A stretch of 64,000 nt of DNA from Odiellus spinosus (GCA_963920705.1 OY987225.1:3670501-3734500); one strand, 5' to 3'. Shown: positions 43,080-51,786, numbered from the stretch's first letter. A program made the numbers and translations. Notes: generated from the sequence alone by a model not told the origin.

Positions 43080-44541
43080 GAAACTTCATTTTTCAAATGA
43101 AACTTCATTTTTCAAATGAAACTTCATTTTTCAAATGAAACTTTTTCATTTTTCAAATGAAACTTTTTCATTTTTCAAATGAAACTTTTTCATTTTTCAA
43201 ATGAACCTTTTTCATTTTCAATTGAACCTTTTTCATTTTTCAATTGAACCTTTTTCATTTTTCAATTGAACCTTTTTCATTTTTCAAATGAAACTTTTTC
43301 ATTTTTCAAATGAAACTTTTTCATTTTTCAAATGAAACTTTTTCATTTTTCAAATGAAACTTTTTCAATTTTCAAATGAAACTTTTTCATTTTTCAAATG
43401 AAACTTTTTCATTTTTCAAATGAAACTTTTTCATTTTTCAAATGAAACTTTTTCATTTTTCAATTGAAACTTTTTCATTTTTCAATTGAAACTTTTTCAT
43501 TTTTCAAATGAAACTTTTTCATTTTTCAATTGAACCTTTTTCATTTTTCAATTGAACCTTTTTCATTTTTCAAACGAAACTTTTTCATTTTTCAAACGAA
43601 ACTTTTTCATTTTTCAAACGAAACTTTTTCATTTTTCGAACGAAACTTTTTCATTTTTCGAACGAAACTTTTTCATTTTTCGAACGAAACTTTTTCATTT
43701 TTCGAACGAAACTTTTTCATTTTTCAAATGAAACTTCATTTTTCAAATGAAACTTTTTCATTTTTCAAATGAAACTTCATTTTTCAAATGAAACTTCATT
43801 TTTCAAATGAAACTTCATTTTTCAAATGAAACTTTTTCATTTTTCAAATGAAACTTTTTCATTTTTCAAATGAAACTTTTTCATTTTTCAAATGAACCTT
43901 TTTCATTTTCAATTGAACCTTTTTCATTTTTCAATTGAACCTTTTTCATTTTTCAATTGAACCTTTTTATTTTTCAAATGAAACTTTTTCATTTTTCAAA
44001 TGAAACTTTTTCATTTTTCAAATGAAACTTTTTCATTTTTCAAATGAAACTTTTTCATTTTTCAAATGAAACTTTTTCAATTTTCAAATGAAACTTTTTC
44101 ATTTTTCAAATGAAACTTTTTCATTTTTCAAATGAAACTTTTTCATTTTTCAAATGAAACTTTTTCATTTTTCAATTGAAACTTTTTCATTTTTCAATTG
44201 AAACTTTTTCATTTTTCAAATGAAACTTTTTCATTTTTCAATTGAACCTTTTTCATTTTTCAATTGAACCTTTTTCATTTTTCAAACGAAACTTTTTCAT
44301 TTTTCAAACGAAACTTTTTCATTTTTCAAACGAAACTTTTTCATTTTTCGAACGAAACTTTTTCATTTTTCGAACGAAACTTTTTCATTTTTCGAACGAA
44401 ACTTTTTCATTTTTCGAACGAAACTTTTTCATTTTTCGAACGAAACTTTTTCATTTTTCGAACGAAACTTTTTCATTTTTCGAACGAAACTTTTTCATTT
44501 TTCGAACGAAACTTTTTCATTTTTCGAACGAAACTTTTTCA
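43080..44541. repeat. Terminal duplication of about 0.7 kb at the array edge
   Basis: Three consecutive 19-bp monomers (43080 and 43771), a GAACC monomer with a shortened T-run, a TTTTTCAATTTTC variant (43361 and 44073) and a D-to-C block (43570 and 44282) occur twice. The offset is 712 bp over most of the length and 691 bp at the left end. The second C block runs directly into unique sequence at 44541. Confidence 0.85.
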
Positions 44542-45049
44542 CTATCGGATTCTCTCCCGTTAAGATGGTATACTCCATCTTCTGATTGTATTTCAAAATT
44601 TCATTTGCCTCTAAATCATGAAATTCTTGAATTTGGCCAATGGCCACAGTGCGAAAGATTTTTCGCTCGATTAAATAAATGTTGGCTTCGAAACTTTTTA
44701 AAGCGTTCATTTTCCCCAAAAATATATTCGACTTGAATGCGCAAGGTATTCTAAGGAATATGGTACTTTCTTCTACAAGAAACCTTTATTTATAGTCGAG
44801 GAGTGGAGGGATCACGGGGGAAGGTGTGAAGCTCGCTAAAAGCAACAATTTCCACCCCCCTCAAAGTCGAAAAAGCAAGGAGGAAAACCTCCTGTAAGAT
44901 TTTGACAGGGATATCAATAGTTGGTATTATAAAATCGGAACATTTTATAAAGCTGCCTGTTAATAAAATGACAAAAATATATAGATTGATTTTTTTCTAT
45001 GTATGATTAGTTCTGGATCGTAATTAACGATAATTTTCATACGAAAGGT
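44542..45049. other. Unique spacer beside the satellite; no gene seen
   Basis: This is the first non-repetitive sequence after the array. Frames on both strands are short and partly read back into the satellite. No splice-consistent coding series, RNA gene or terminal repeat could be recognised. Confidence 0.6.
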
Positions 45050-45652
45050 AGCTGACTTTGTGTATTAGGTACTTTTACGAAATGGGTCATTCCATCTCAA
45101 ATCATCAAATCCATGGTGCTCGAAAATAACGTATTTTCATGAAACTTTTTACTTCATCCAGAATTTAGCGACTTTAAATAAAAAAAAAAGTTTAAGGCGA
45201 CTTTAAATAAAAAAAAAAAGTTTAAGGTTATGAGTTTATAAAAATTTTCGTCTCATTTTCCGATATTTGCTTTCCTAGCTCACATTATGTTATATATCTT
45301 GGCTGGTATTGCTGTTAAAAATATAAAATTAGTTAACCCCAGATAAAAGGTGTCTAGAGTCTGAATATGAAATCATTATGGCTCTATACTCTGAAGTTTT
45401 TGAGTTAAGTCCTAATTAGGGGGTGATAATTAACAACTTGCGCGCTAAAAGGGCCACCTAGAATTTTATTGAAATGCTTTGGGAAACACCTACGTATACA
45501 TTTTGAATAAACAACAAAATTTGGTCCACAGAAAAAGTTTCATAAAAATGCGTAATTTTCGAGCATCATGATTTCGAGCATTTGACGAATTGAGATGGAA
45601 TGACCCGAAAGCGACCTATCACCTGTCAGATAGAATGCGTGAGAATCAGCGA
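45050..45652. mobile_element. MITE-like element with imperfect long terminal inverted repeats
   Basis: The left arm (about 45050-45180) contains GGGTCATTCCATCTCAA, GTGCTCGAAAATAACG and ATGAAACTTTTT. The right arm (about 45500-45652) contains the same motifs in reverse complement: TTGAGATGGAATGACCC at 45589, GCATCATGATTTCGAGC and AAAAAGTTTCAT. Similarity extends over about 130 bp per arm with small gaps. About 320 bp of AT-rich sequence without coding potential lies between. The ends are estimates, and no target-site duplication could be fixed. Confidence 0.7.
45168..45226. repeat. 29-bp direct tandem duplication
   Basis: GCGACTTTAAAT, an A-run and GTTTAAG occur twice in a row. The copies differ only in A-run length by one base. 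It lies inside the left arm of the inverted-repeat element, so it is a local duplication after insertion. Confidence 0.9.
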
Positions 45653-45871
45653 CATATGTATACGCAATAACGTAGTATTGCGAGGAATATTTGTTTTAAA
45701 ATGGAAATTTTTACGTAGGTCATAATACTGATAATATTTTCTATATATATTTTAAATCGTTTTGTTAACGATACTTCCGAGAACGCTTCTTAAATTCTAT
45801 TTAGAGCTCATGGAAAAATCAGTGTATGTAAAATTAAAGAGAAACTGTCAGCTAAACATGGAACCGCTTTA

Positions 45872-46175
45872 GAATTCGGAATCACCATGCCAGAAAACGT
45901 ATGCGAGAATTGAATTAAACTTTTTTCGTGTTTAAAATAGTTTCTAAAGTTTGGTTAAGTTTGAATGTGTAAGTGAAGTATAAAATCGGGCCAATCATAT
46001 TATTTCAGCCTTCAAGAGCGACCCCTTCCGAATAAATTGGGTGTCGTTGCTATTTTATACTTTCAAACTTAACCAAACTTTAGAAATTTCTTTAAACACC
46101 AAAAACGCGTCTAATAATTGTTTTGAAAATTCTCGAATATTTTTTTTTTCTGGTACGGTGATTCCGAAAATAAAT
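45872..46175. repeat. Inverted repeat with about 115-bp arms
   Basis: The left arm (45872-45987) contains GGAATCACCATGCCAGAAAA and TAAAGTTTGGTTAAGTTTGA. The right arm (46050-46175) carries them in reverse complement: TCAAACTTAACCAAACTTTA and TTTTCTGGTACGGTGATTCC. About 60 bp separate the arms, so the DNA could fold into a large hairpin. A 66-codon frame over the right arm is incidental. It could be a foldback element or two diverged copies of one repeat in opposite orientation. Confidence 0.75.
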
Positions 46176-46217
46176 TCAAAAGTTTTTCGATTTCTAGCTC
46201 ATGCTTTCCCTTTTAGT

Positions 46218-47030
46218 GAATTCACTTTAACTTTAGATTAACTTACAATTAATAATAATCATATCTTAATGTGCAGAAAAATAAGCTTAATAACCTAATT
46301 AAAAATTAAACTTAAATATTTAGCGATAACACTAAAAATTAAATTATAAACGAAAATCCTTTGTCCTAAGCATAATAATAGAAAAAATGGTTGCATCGAG
46401 ACTCTCTGGCGCCAAACTGTACTCGAGTTTACAATAAACAATCAAAGAAAACTAATCATAGGCGTTCCCTTACTGTCAAATTGGAGCTGGTTAATTTTTT
46501 CTATCTCTCTTTGGCGTTCTGTTCACGCAAAGCTACGCACCTTGCCATCTCAATTGAATTACTCTACACTAGTTGAAGGTATTCTTTTATTGGCAACGAA
46601 ATAACTGACGACAGTAGAGGGTTATTTTTAGGTTCAGATTTTAAACTACATCTGATATGGAAAGAAGGAGTAATGAGAGAGGATAGCCACCCACCATTGA
46701 CAGAAAGAAACGGAAATGTGCCTAGTGTACCCTCTACGGAGGTAAAAGTAGATGCCTCTTGCCCAAACCAGCGACAATTTTAGGGTTTTTCATTTGCGAA
46801 CCCCCTAAAAGTGGAAAATGGAATAAATGTCCAAGAAACCCGCGAAGAAACCCCGTCTTTTATTATTTTTAGGACAAAGCATTTTCGTTTGTAACTCAAT
46901 TCTAATTATTAAAGATAAACATTTAAGTTTAATTTTTATATTAGCTTATTAAGTTTATTTTTATACACAGTATGATATGTTTATTATTAATTTAAGTTAA
47001 TTTAGAGTTTAAATATTCTGAAATGAATTT
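46218..47030. mobile_element. Element with about 175-bp terminal inverted repeats
   Basis: The left arm (46218-46390) and right arm (46852-47030) match in reverse complement. Shared motifs include TTAACTTACAATTAATAATAA, AAAATTAAACTTAAAT, AAACGAAAAT and CTTTGTCCTAA. The interior of about 460 bp (46391-46851) has no convincing coding frame. This fits a non-autonomous DNA element or foldback. Its left arm abuts the preceding inverted repeat, so the two may be parts of one composite structure. Confidence 0.72.
46558..46577 (+). repeat. 20-bp motif inverted relative to 50760-50779
   Basis: ATTACTCTACACTAGTTGAA here is matched exactly in reverse complement at 50760-50779. The pair brackets the broken BED/hAT-like gene at a distance of 4.2 kb. 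An ACTCTACACTAG core recurs at 51593. It might be the end motif of a transposon, but no target-site duplication is seen. Confidence 0.55.
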
Positions 47031-47528
47031 TTTAAACGCCCTTGGTTATAATTTTAATACTTATTCTCGTATATTTTCCTATATTTTTGAATACTAATTT
47101 TAATGAAAATTAAACATAGTTTAATCGTAATATTAAAAAAATCGTTATTAAATGTTAATGAAAGGTTAAAGGAGAGGTCGGTAAGAATCAGTTTGAGTTT
47201 AAAGCGCGTGTAAAGTTACGTGTCTTTTTCTACCACGTTGAGAAGCCATTGTGGTTCTTAGAGCCATCGCTAAAATGTTTCGGACTTTCGGAAGTTTGTA
47301 TTCTTGTAGAATTCACTTCTTCAAGACGCTCTTTTTCTTTCCGCGATAATATTATTTTCGGGATATTTTTTGTTTTTTGAACGTTTTGTTACTGTTATTA
47401 ACGAGCCATCTTTGCGTTTATTATTTTTGGTTTGCTAATTAAATTTAGTTCAATTTACGTTTTCTTGGAGAATTTTCTAAATTTATAGCTAAATAACTTG
47501 TTTCCATAGCTTATCTTTCTAAAGTATT

Positions 47529-47529
<1 letters not shown>
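47031..47529. other. AT-rich spacer; nothing recognised
   Basis: No open frame with splice support, no tandem structure and no terminal repeats could be identified. It separates the inverted-repeat element from the poly(T) tract. Confidence 0.5.

Positions 47530-47559
<30 letters not shown>
47530..47559. repeat. 30-base poly(T) tract
   Basis: Thirty uninterrupted T residues, followed by a degenerate start (GCACGAATGAT) of the tandem repeat that begins at 47588. On the minus strand this could be the poly(A) tail of a retrocopy, but no retroelement body is recognisable. Confidence 0.9.
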
Positions 47560-47561
<2 letters not shown>

Positions 47562-47587
47562 ACGAATGATTTGGTGTATGTTTTTTT

Positions 47588-47935
47588 GCGCGAATGACTG
47601 GATTAGACTTTGGGTTATACTTAAAGGGATAATGCATTATGAGAGATTTGGGAATTTCGATATAGATTTGCGAATTTCGAGGAGTGGAGAAATTTTACAG
47701 CGCCAACATGGCGCGAATGACTGGATTAGACTTTGGGTTATGCTTAAAGGGATAATGCAGTATGAGAGATTGGGAATTTCGATAGAGATTTGGGAATTTA
47801 GATAGAGATTTGCGAATTTCGATAGAGAGATTTTACATCGCCAACGTGGCGCGAATGACTGGATTAGACTTTGGGTTATACTTAAAGGGATAATGCAGTA
47901 CGAGAGATTACACAGTGCCAACATGGCCTCTCTAG
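47588..47935. repeat. 123-138-bp tandem repeat, three copies (last partial)
   Basis: Units begin with GCGCGAATGACTGGATTAGA at 47588, 47711 and 47849. Each continues with CTTAAAGGGATAATGC, GAGAGAT, short GGGAATTTCGATA repeats and CGCCAACATG. The second unit is longer because the GGGAATTT/GATAGAGATT motif is itself repeated. Frames are open on both strands only because the unit lacks stops, so a protein is not supported. It lies about 0.25 kb upstream of the next gene and could belong to its 5' region. Confidence 0.88.
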
Positions 47936-48282
47936 TGTGTCTTCATTATGGACTTGCCCATCTTAATTAATTCTTCTCGGCTATTACATAGTATAGTGGC
48001 GGAGTTGGGGCTGGCTCTATGCATTAGCTTTCCCCTATTTCTATGGAGCGTTGGGGTCTTCGTAACATTATCATTTGCCGAATATTTTAAGCATGCACTG
48101 TAAAACGGAAATTCATTTTAATAGGTTTTGTTGGGTTGACAGGAACCTTCGCCGTTTAAAAAATATCGAACGGTTTAGACAAGGATAATGCGAGTGATGA
48201 CATCTCGAATGTTTCTTGGGAGGGGATTGACGAAAATGTGGATAACTGTTCGGACTCTAGTTATGAAAGTACAAACGTTGAA

Positions 48283-48640
48283 AAGCCTTCTCCTGCGCCG
48301 AATACTGATTCTTGCGAGGGGAATAAGTCGATTGACGAAATGGCCGAAAACTTGTATTCCATGAGAGGGTCCGACTCCATTTCCCCCACTTCAAACGGTA
48401 AAAAGCGTTCCCTTGCACCGAATACTGCTTCTTGCGAGGGGAATAAGTCGACTGACGAATTGGCCGATGACTTGGATTCCATGAGTGGGTCCGACTCCAG
48501 TTCCCCCACTTCAAGCGTTAAACAGCGTTCCCCTGCACCGAATACTGCTTCTTGCGAGGGGAATAAGTCGACTGATGAATTGGCTTATAACTTTTCTGCC
48601 ATGAGTAGGTCCGACTCCAGTTTTACTTTAAACCCGGAGT
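48283..48640 (+). repeat. 120-bp coding tandem repeat, three copies
   Basis: AATACTGATTCTTGCGAGGG-like units start at 48301, 48421 and 48541. The period of 120 bp gives 40 residues and keeps the frame. Each unit encodes a Ser-Pro-Ala-Pro-Asn-Thr and CEGNKS stretch followed by an acidic, Ser-rich segment (SGSDS). Low-complexity linkers of this kind are common before BED fingers. The repeats reduce confidence in the exon's exact 5' boundary. Confidence 0.85.
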
Positions 48641-48885
48641 CAAATACTGCCTCTAAATCAACGATTGAGAATTTACCCCGCATACTCAACGAGAATTTCG
48701 CATTGAAATTCAAATCTGGAGGCATTGGAGTGAGGAACATACAGGATCACTTCACTTACCGTGGTCATGAAGTGACGCCCACCGGCGTCCAAACCAAGCA
48801 TATTGTGGTGCAATGTAAATGGAAGGATTGCCGGAAGTGGACCAGAGTGGCAGAAAGTTCTGCGGCTAATTTAGAGCGTCATACA

Positions 48886-48983
48886 TAAAATTATATTGGG
48901 ATATAGAAATTATATAATAGTTTTTAACATACTCTGGTATGTTAAAAACTGTTATATAACTTCTATATCCCAATATAATTTTA
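48886..48983. mobile_element. 98-bp near-perfect palindrome (tiny MITE) inside an exon
   Basis: Two 47-bp arms beginning TAAAATTATATTGGGATATA match in reverse complement with two mismatches round a 4-base TCTG centre. The flanking dinucleotide CA occurs on both sides (48884-48885 and 48984-48985). Removing the palindrome plus one CA (100 bp) joins the BED-finger frame to the hAT-like frame without a stop. A TA target site (removing 96 bp) would leave the frames unjoined. I therefore read it as an insertion that broke the gene. Confidence 0.8.
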
Positions 48984-50331
48984 CAAATTTCTCAAAGGAT
49001 TTTCCCCATGGTGTATTGGTGCAAAAAAAACCGAAAAGATCCATCGAGGTGCAACTGTTACCACCGATTAAAAAGGTAGCAAAACTGCCTGCTTTGCCGA
49101 ATGAGCAGAAAAATTTTGAAGTGGCGTTGATGAAAATGGTCGCCGATGACGGCTGTCCGTTTAGTATCGTGGACGGAATCGGCTTTCGAGAAGCCATGGC
49201 CAGAGGAGGTCCACGGGTTACTGTCCCTTCAAGTTCGAAGCTCCTGGAAAGATTCGACAAAACTGTGGAAAGTTTAAAGCCAGTGATGCAGGTATGTGAA
49301 TGTGGGAACCGGGAGCCTCTTTCTAAAATTTAGACTATAGGCAATTTAAATTATATGACCCAACTTTTTCTATCATCATAGTTTAAATTTATATATAAAT
49401 CATTACAGAAAGTATTCAATGGATGTGAGGAAGGTCACATCATTGCAATCTGTTGGGGAAAATACGTGGAAATCATTTTCCATGGAGTAGGAAATTGGAA
49501 AATAAAATCCAATACTATAGGTTTTTTCATGCACAACGGATCCTTGTTGGAGGAGAGAAACTGCAGCAAATTTTCCGAATTCGTCGAAGAAATGGTCCCT
49601 TATCCCGTAAGTAGATTCGTGTTTAAAATTGTCCAGCTAGTAAAGAAATTTATATTAATATTACCGAGGTTTACTTTATCACAGGTGTACGTTGCCTTGT
49701 CATAACGCTTGGGAAGGCGTACAGATATTAAACATAAACCGCTCATTTTCCAATCCATGGATTTTGCCAGATGCATTTTGTGAAAAAGGTAATTTTTAAC
49801 GTGCGAATAATATTATTTTTGGATTTAATTAAATAAATATGTTTATCTATAGGTTTAAACACCCTAGAAGAACTTTTTCCGGTCACAGAATTCAAAATAA
49901 AAGAGTTTGGAGATAAAATAGACCCAAGAACATTTCATTCCTTCTCTCTTGCGGCAGAGATCAATTTCTTTGATGCCGCAAGGCACTCAGTGGAAGTTTC
50001 AACATTTTTGAAAAAATCCCTTCTTGGACAAGTTTCCTTCAGGAATATCCAAAATGGGCTAAGGATGTTTTAGCTAAGTTCCCGGCGGCAACTGCCCTGA
50101 TAAGAAAGTCTGTTTTCCGGTCCGTCGCGATAATTCAAACAATGGAATGTATTGTAAAGGTATATACTTGAACATTTATTTTTTAATTTATTTTAGAATG
50201 CGCCATTATTATAAATAATTGTGATAAATAACACAAATTATTTTTTGTAGCACGGAGAAGGAATCCTAGAAGCCCTTCAATCCGTGATAACCAAGGCGAA
50301 AGATGAAAAAGACTATTGTAATATTTTTTAA

Positions 50332-50609
50332 CTAAATAAAATTATAAACTTCATCATTTAAACAAAAACCCTGTAAAAATAATAAAGTTTAAAATATTTG
50401 GGATATATCTTTAAAAAAACGTATTACTTTAATACTTCGAATGATTTATTTTAAAAATATGAACCTAAAGCTGGACGGGGCAATCCATGATCCAATGGGA
50501 GAATTGCATCGTTTGCCACCCCCTGCGCCGCCTGCGGGCGCCCATGAGCAAAGGTATAAACTTTGCGTTCCCTGGAATTTTTCTTAATTCCAAGGGGTAT
50601 ATTTAAGCA
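50332..50609. other. 3' flank of the broken gene with small hairpins
   Basis: AATAAA-like sequences follow the stop (AAATAAAATT at 50334). A CCTTGGAATT-type inverted repeat and a GC-rich CGCCGCCTGCGGGCG patch lie at 50520-50600. A 60-codon minus-strand frame over the GC-rich patch has no other support. Confidence 0.5.
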
Positions 50610-50755
50610 AAGATTATTGTCCCATTGGACCAAATCCTAAACCGGAGAAATACAGTTTATTCGGTCCAATGGGACTGTCCCATTGAACCGAATCCAAAAT
50701 CCGCCGAAGTGCGGATTTTTCGGTCGAATGGGAATTCGGTCGTATGGGAGACAAG
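50610..50755. repeat. Cluster of short inverted repeats based on GTCCCATTGGACC
   Basis: GTCCCATTGGACC at 50619 is followed by its exact reverse complement at 50663, a GTCCCATTGAACC relative at 50677, a hairpin AAATCCGC/GCGGATTT at 50697-50718, and GGTCGAATGGGA and GGTCGTATGGGA at 50722 and 50738. A related ATCCAATGGGA sits near 50490. The segment can fold in several ways and resembles the structured end of a mobile element. Confidence 0.75.
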
Positions 50756-50759
50756 CATT

Positions 50760-50779
50760 TTCAACTAGTGTAGAGTAAT
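50760..50779 (-). repeat. Inverted partner of the 46558 motif
   Basis: Exact 20-base reverse complement of the motif at 46558-46577. It lies immediately to the right of the GTCCCATTGG palindrome cluster and downstream of the BED/hAT-like gene. Confidence 0.55.
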
Positions 50780-51105
50780 AGATTATAATATAAATTAGAG
50801 ATTATTTTAAACACGTTATGGTCTATCTTTATATAGACGAAAATTTCAAAAATAAAAAATAGATATTTTTTGTTCTTCAAAAATTAGAATTTAATATTTT
50901 TTTAAGTCACGTACAAAGATAATTAGGTTTTAATTTGTACCAAAAAAATCCTTTTAAGATACAACGCCTATTTATAAAATTATTTTTATCTAGGCTAATT
51001 ATCCCCTCTAGTTCAATTTTTACATTGTGCTAACCCATTGCCATATATAAAGCTAAAAAATATTAACAATTTTAAAGTCTTAGTAACATAAGAAGTCGAT
51101 AAAAA
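50780..51105. other. AT-rich spacer; nothing recognised
   Basis: A-rich and T-rich runs with no coding frame above background. It ends just before an ATG with A-rich context at 51106. Confidence 0.5.
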
Positions 51106-51516
51106 ATGACTTTCTGTTTGAGTGTAAATTGTGATATTAAAGCAACCGAGCGTTTTGAGACAATTTTGCCCTTAACCGTGCTTAGTTTTCACATTTGTGA
51201 TAAAAATGCCCTGTTTAAAAAATTACCCGTGGAAAAGCGCGATAACGTTGTCAATATTGTAGGAAAACGCGTTTTCGATCAGTGCCGCGAACTTTTAAAA
51301 GACTATAACTATTTTATAACCGAAAAACAAGGACTTTTTCGTTTTAATAAAAATAATTGTGACTTGGAAATACCTCCTCCCTTTTGTCCTTTTGAATTGC
51401 ATATTGGTCATCCTATATGTCCCTTCCTTCATTTTCGCTGTTCCACGTTTCAAATTCACACCAGCTATTACATCCAGGGCTGGACTTTTTATAAAGCGGC
51501 TATTTTCGCTACTTAA
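51106..51516 (+). CDS. Hypothetical protein, 136-codon open frame
   Basis: An ATG in an AAAAATGAC context opens a frame of 136 codons. The first 85 or so residues look protein-like, with mixed hydrophobic and charged residues (for example VEKRDNVVNIVGKRVFDQC). After about residue 90 the composition becomes Pro, Phe and His-rich and an overlapping frame opens, suggesting a splice or frame change there. I do not recognise a family. It is followed by exon-like segments at 51563-51649 and 51709-51786 on the same strand and by a dUTPase-like fragment, and all may belong to one decayed locus. Confidence 0.4.
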   Translation: MTFCLSVNCDIKATERFETILPLTVLSFHICDKNALFKKLPVEKRDNVVNIVGKRVFDQCRELLKDYNYFITEKQGLFRFNKNNCDLEIPPPFCPFELHIGHPICPFLHFRCSTFQIHTSYYIQGWTFYKAAIFAT

Positions 51517-51562
51517 TGAATACCAGTTTTGTTATCAAAAAATAATAATATCCTTATTTAGA

Positions 51563-51786
51563 TATCGGGAACTTAACATTTTTTGCCAAAACTCTACACT
51601 AGAAATGAGAAAAATAAGAAGAAGAAAGATTAACTATCTTCATCGACAGGTTTGTAATTTTTTTTAAAACTTAAATTTATTTAAGATTAATATGTTATTT
51701 ACTTTTAGATGAAAAAAATTAAAGCCCGATTTTTAACTCTAGAACCGGAAATGGACCAATTTATTACTATTAATTACACTTTATAA
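51563..51786 (+). CDS. Two short exons, basic, of an unrecognised protein
   Basis: A segment after a TTATTTAG acceptor (51563-51649) encodes an Arg/Lys-rich peptide (MRKIRRRKINYLHRQ). It ends at a GTTTGT donor in phase 0 and joins, across a 59-bp intron with a CTTTTAG acceptor, a 26-codon exon at 51709-51786 that stops with TAA. The phases agree. Upstream in the same frame (about 51450) a TPAITSRAGL peptide faintly resembles dUTPase motif I, but this is too short to rely on. The connection to the 51106 frame is not established. Confidence 0.35.

Larger units (their letters stand above)
2382..44541. repeat. 22-bp satellite megarray (about 1,900 monomers)
   Basis: An uninterrupted tandem array whose unit is AAATGAAAC followed by TTTTTCATTTTTC. 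Five monomer types are common: A (CAAATGAAAC), B (CAATTGAACC), C (CGAACGAAAC), D (CAAACGAAAC) and a 19-bp form lacking TTT (GAAACTTCATTTTT). They occur in runs and are organised in higher-order repeats listed separately. Because 22 is 1 modulo 3, any frame cycles through all three phases every 66 bp. A and B monomers put a TGA or TAA in each frame, whereas C and D do not, so open frames appear only over C and D blocks. There are no interspersed genes. Length and order depend on correct assembly of a highly repetitive region. Confidence 0.98.
48178..50331 (+). pseudogene. Broken five-exon gene: BED-like finger and hAT-type N-terminal segment
   Basis: I place exons at about 48178-49291 (interrupted by a palindromic insert at 48886-48983), 49409-49606, 49685-49788, 49853-50159 and 50251-50331 (TAA). 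Introns have GT..AG borders (GTATGT, GTAAGT, GTAATT, GTATAT donors). The first exon encodes three 40-residue Ser-rich repeats, then a Cys-Trp-Lys-Asp-Cys finger ending LERH, then PFSIVDGIGFREAM followed by PSSSKLLERF. The last pattern is typical of the N-terminal region of hAT transposases and ZBED proteins. The C-terminal half is not recognised, and no RNase H-like catalytic triad could be located. Lesions: the palindrome, a one-base phase clash between exons 2 and 3, and a frame change at the A6 tract near 50010. No in-frame ATG precedes the repeats (the first is at 48340), so the true 5' exon is unknown. Best read as a decayed transposase-derived gene. Confidence 0.7.

Noticed and set aside
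5318..44541. More than twenty plus-strand frames of 80-280 codons in the satellite
   Set aside because: They are translations of the 22-bp repeat with a 22-residue period, present in two overlapping frames at once and only where monomers lack TGA.
2382..44541. CRISPR array
   Set aside because: The repeats are contiguous with no spacers, and the context is eukaryotic.
44495..44719. Minus-strand 74-codon frame at the array edge
   Set aside because: Its C-terminal part is satellite and the rest has no splice support or family resemblance.
44242..44736. Fusion frame running from satellite into unique sequence
   Set aside because: Only about 60 non-repeat codons are included, with no recognisable domain. 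The start lies in repeat sequence.
47455..47924. Frames on both strands across the poly(T) tract and the 123-bp tandem repeat
   Set aside because: Both strands are open because the repeat unit lacks stops; the minus-strand peptide is a lysine run plus repeat.
48238..48240. GTG as start codon of the BED/hAT-like gene
   Set aside because: GTG initiation is not expected in a eukaryotic gene. The frame is open upstream to 48160, so an upstream exon is more likely.
48257..48514. Two antisense frames opposite the 120-bp coding repeat
   Set aside because: They mirror the Ser-rich repeat; the plus-strand frame continues into a finger and has the splice-consistent exons.
48886..48983. Palindrome as a spliced intron
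   Set aside because: No GT..AG pair around it joins the two coding frames in phase; a simple insertion with a CA duplication does.
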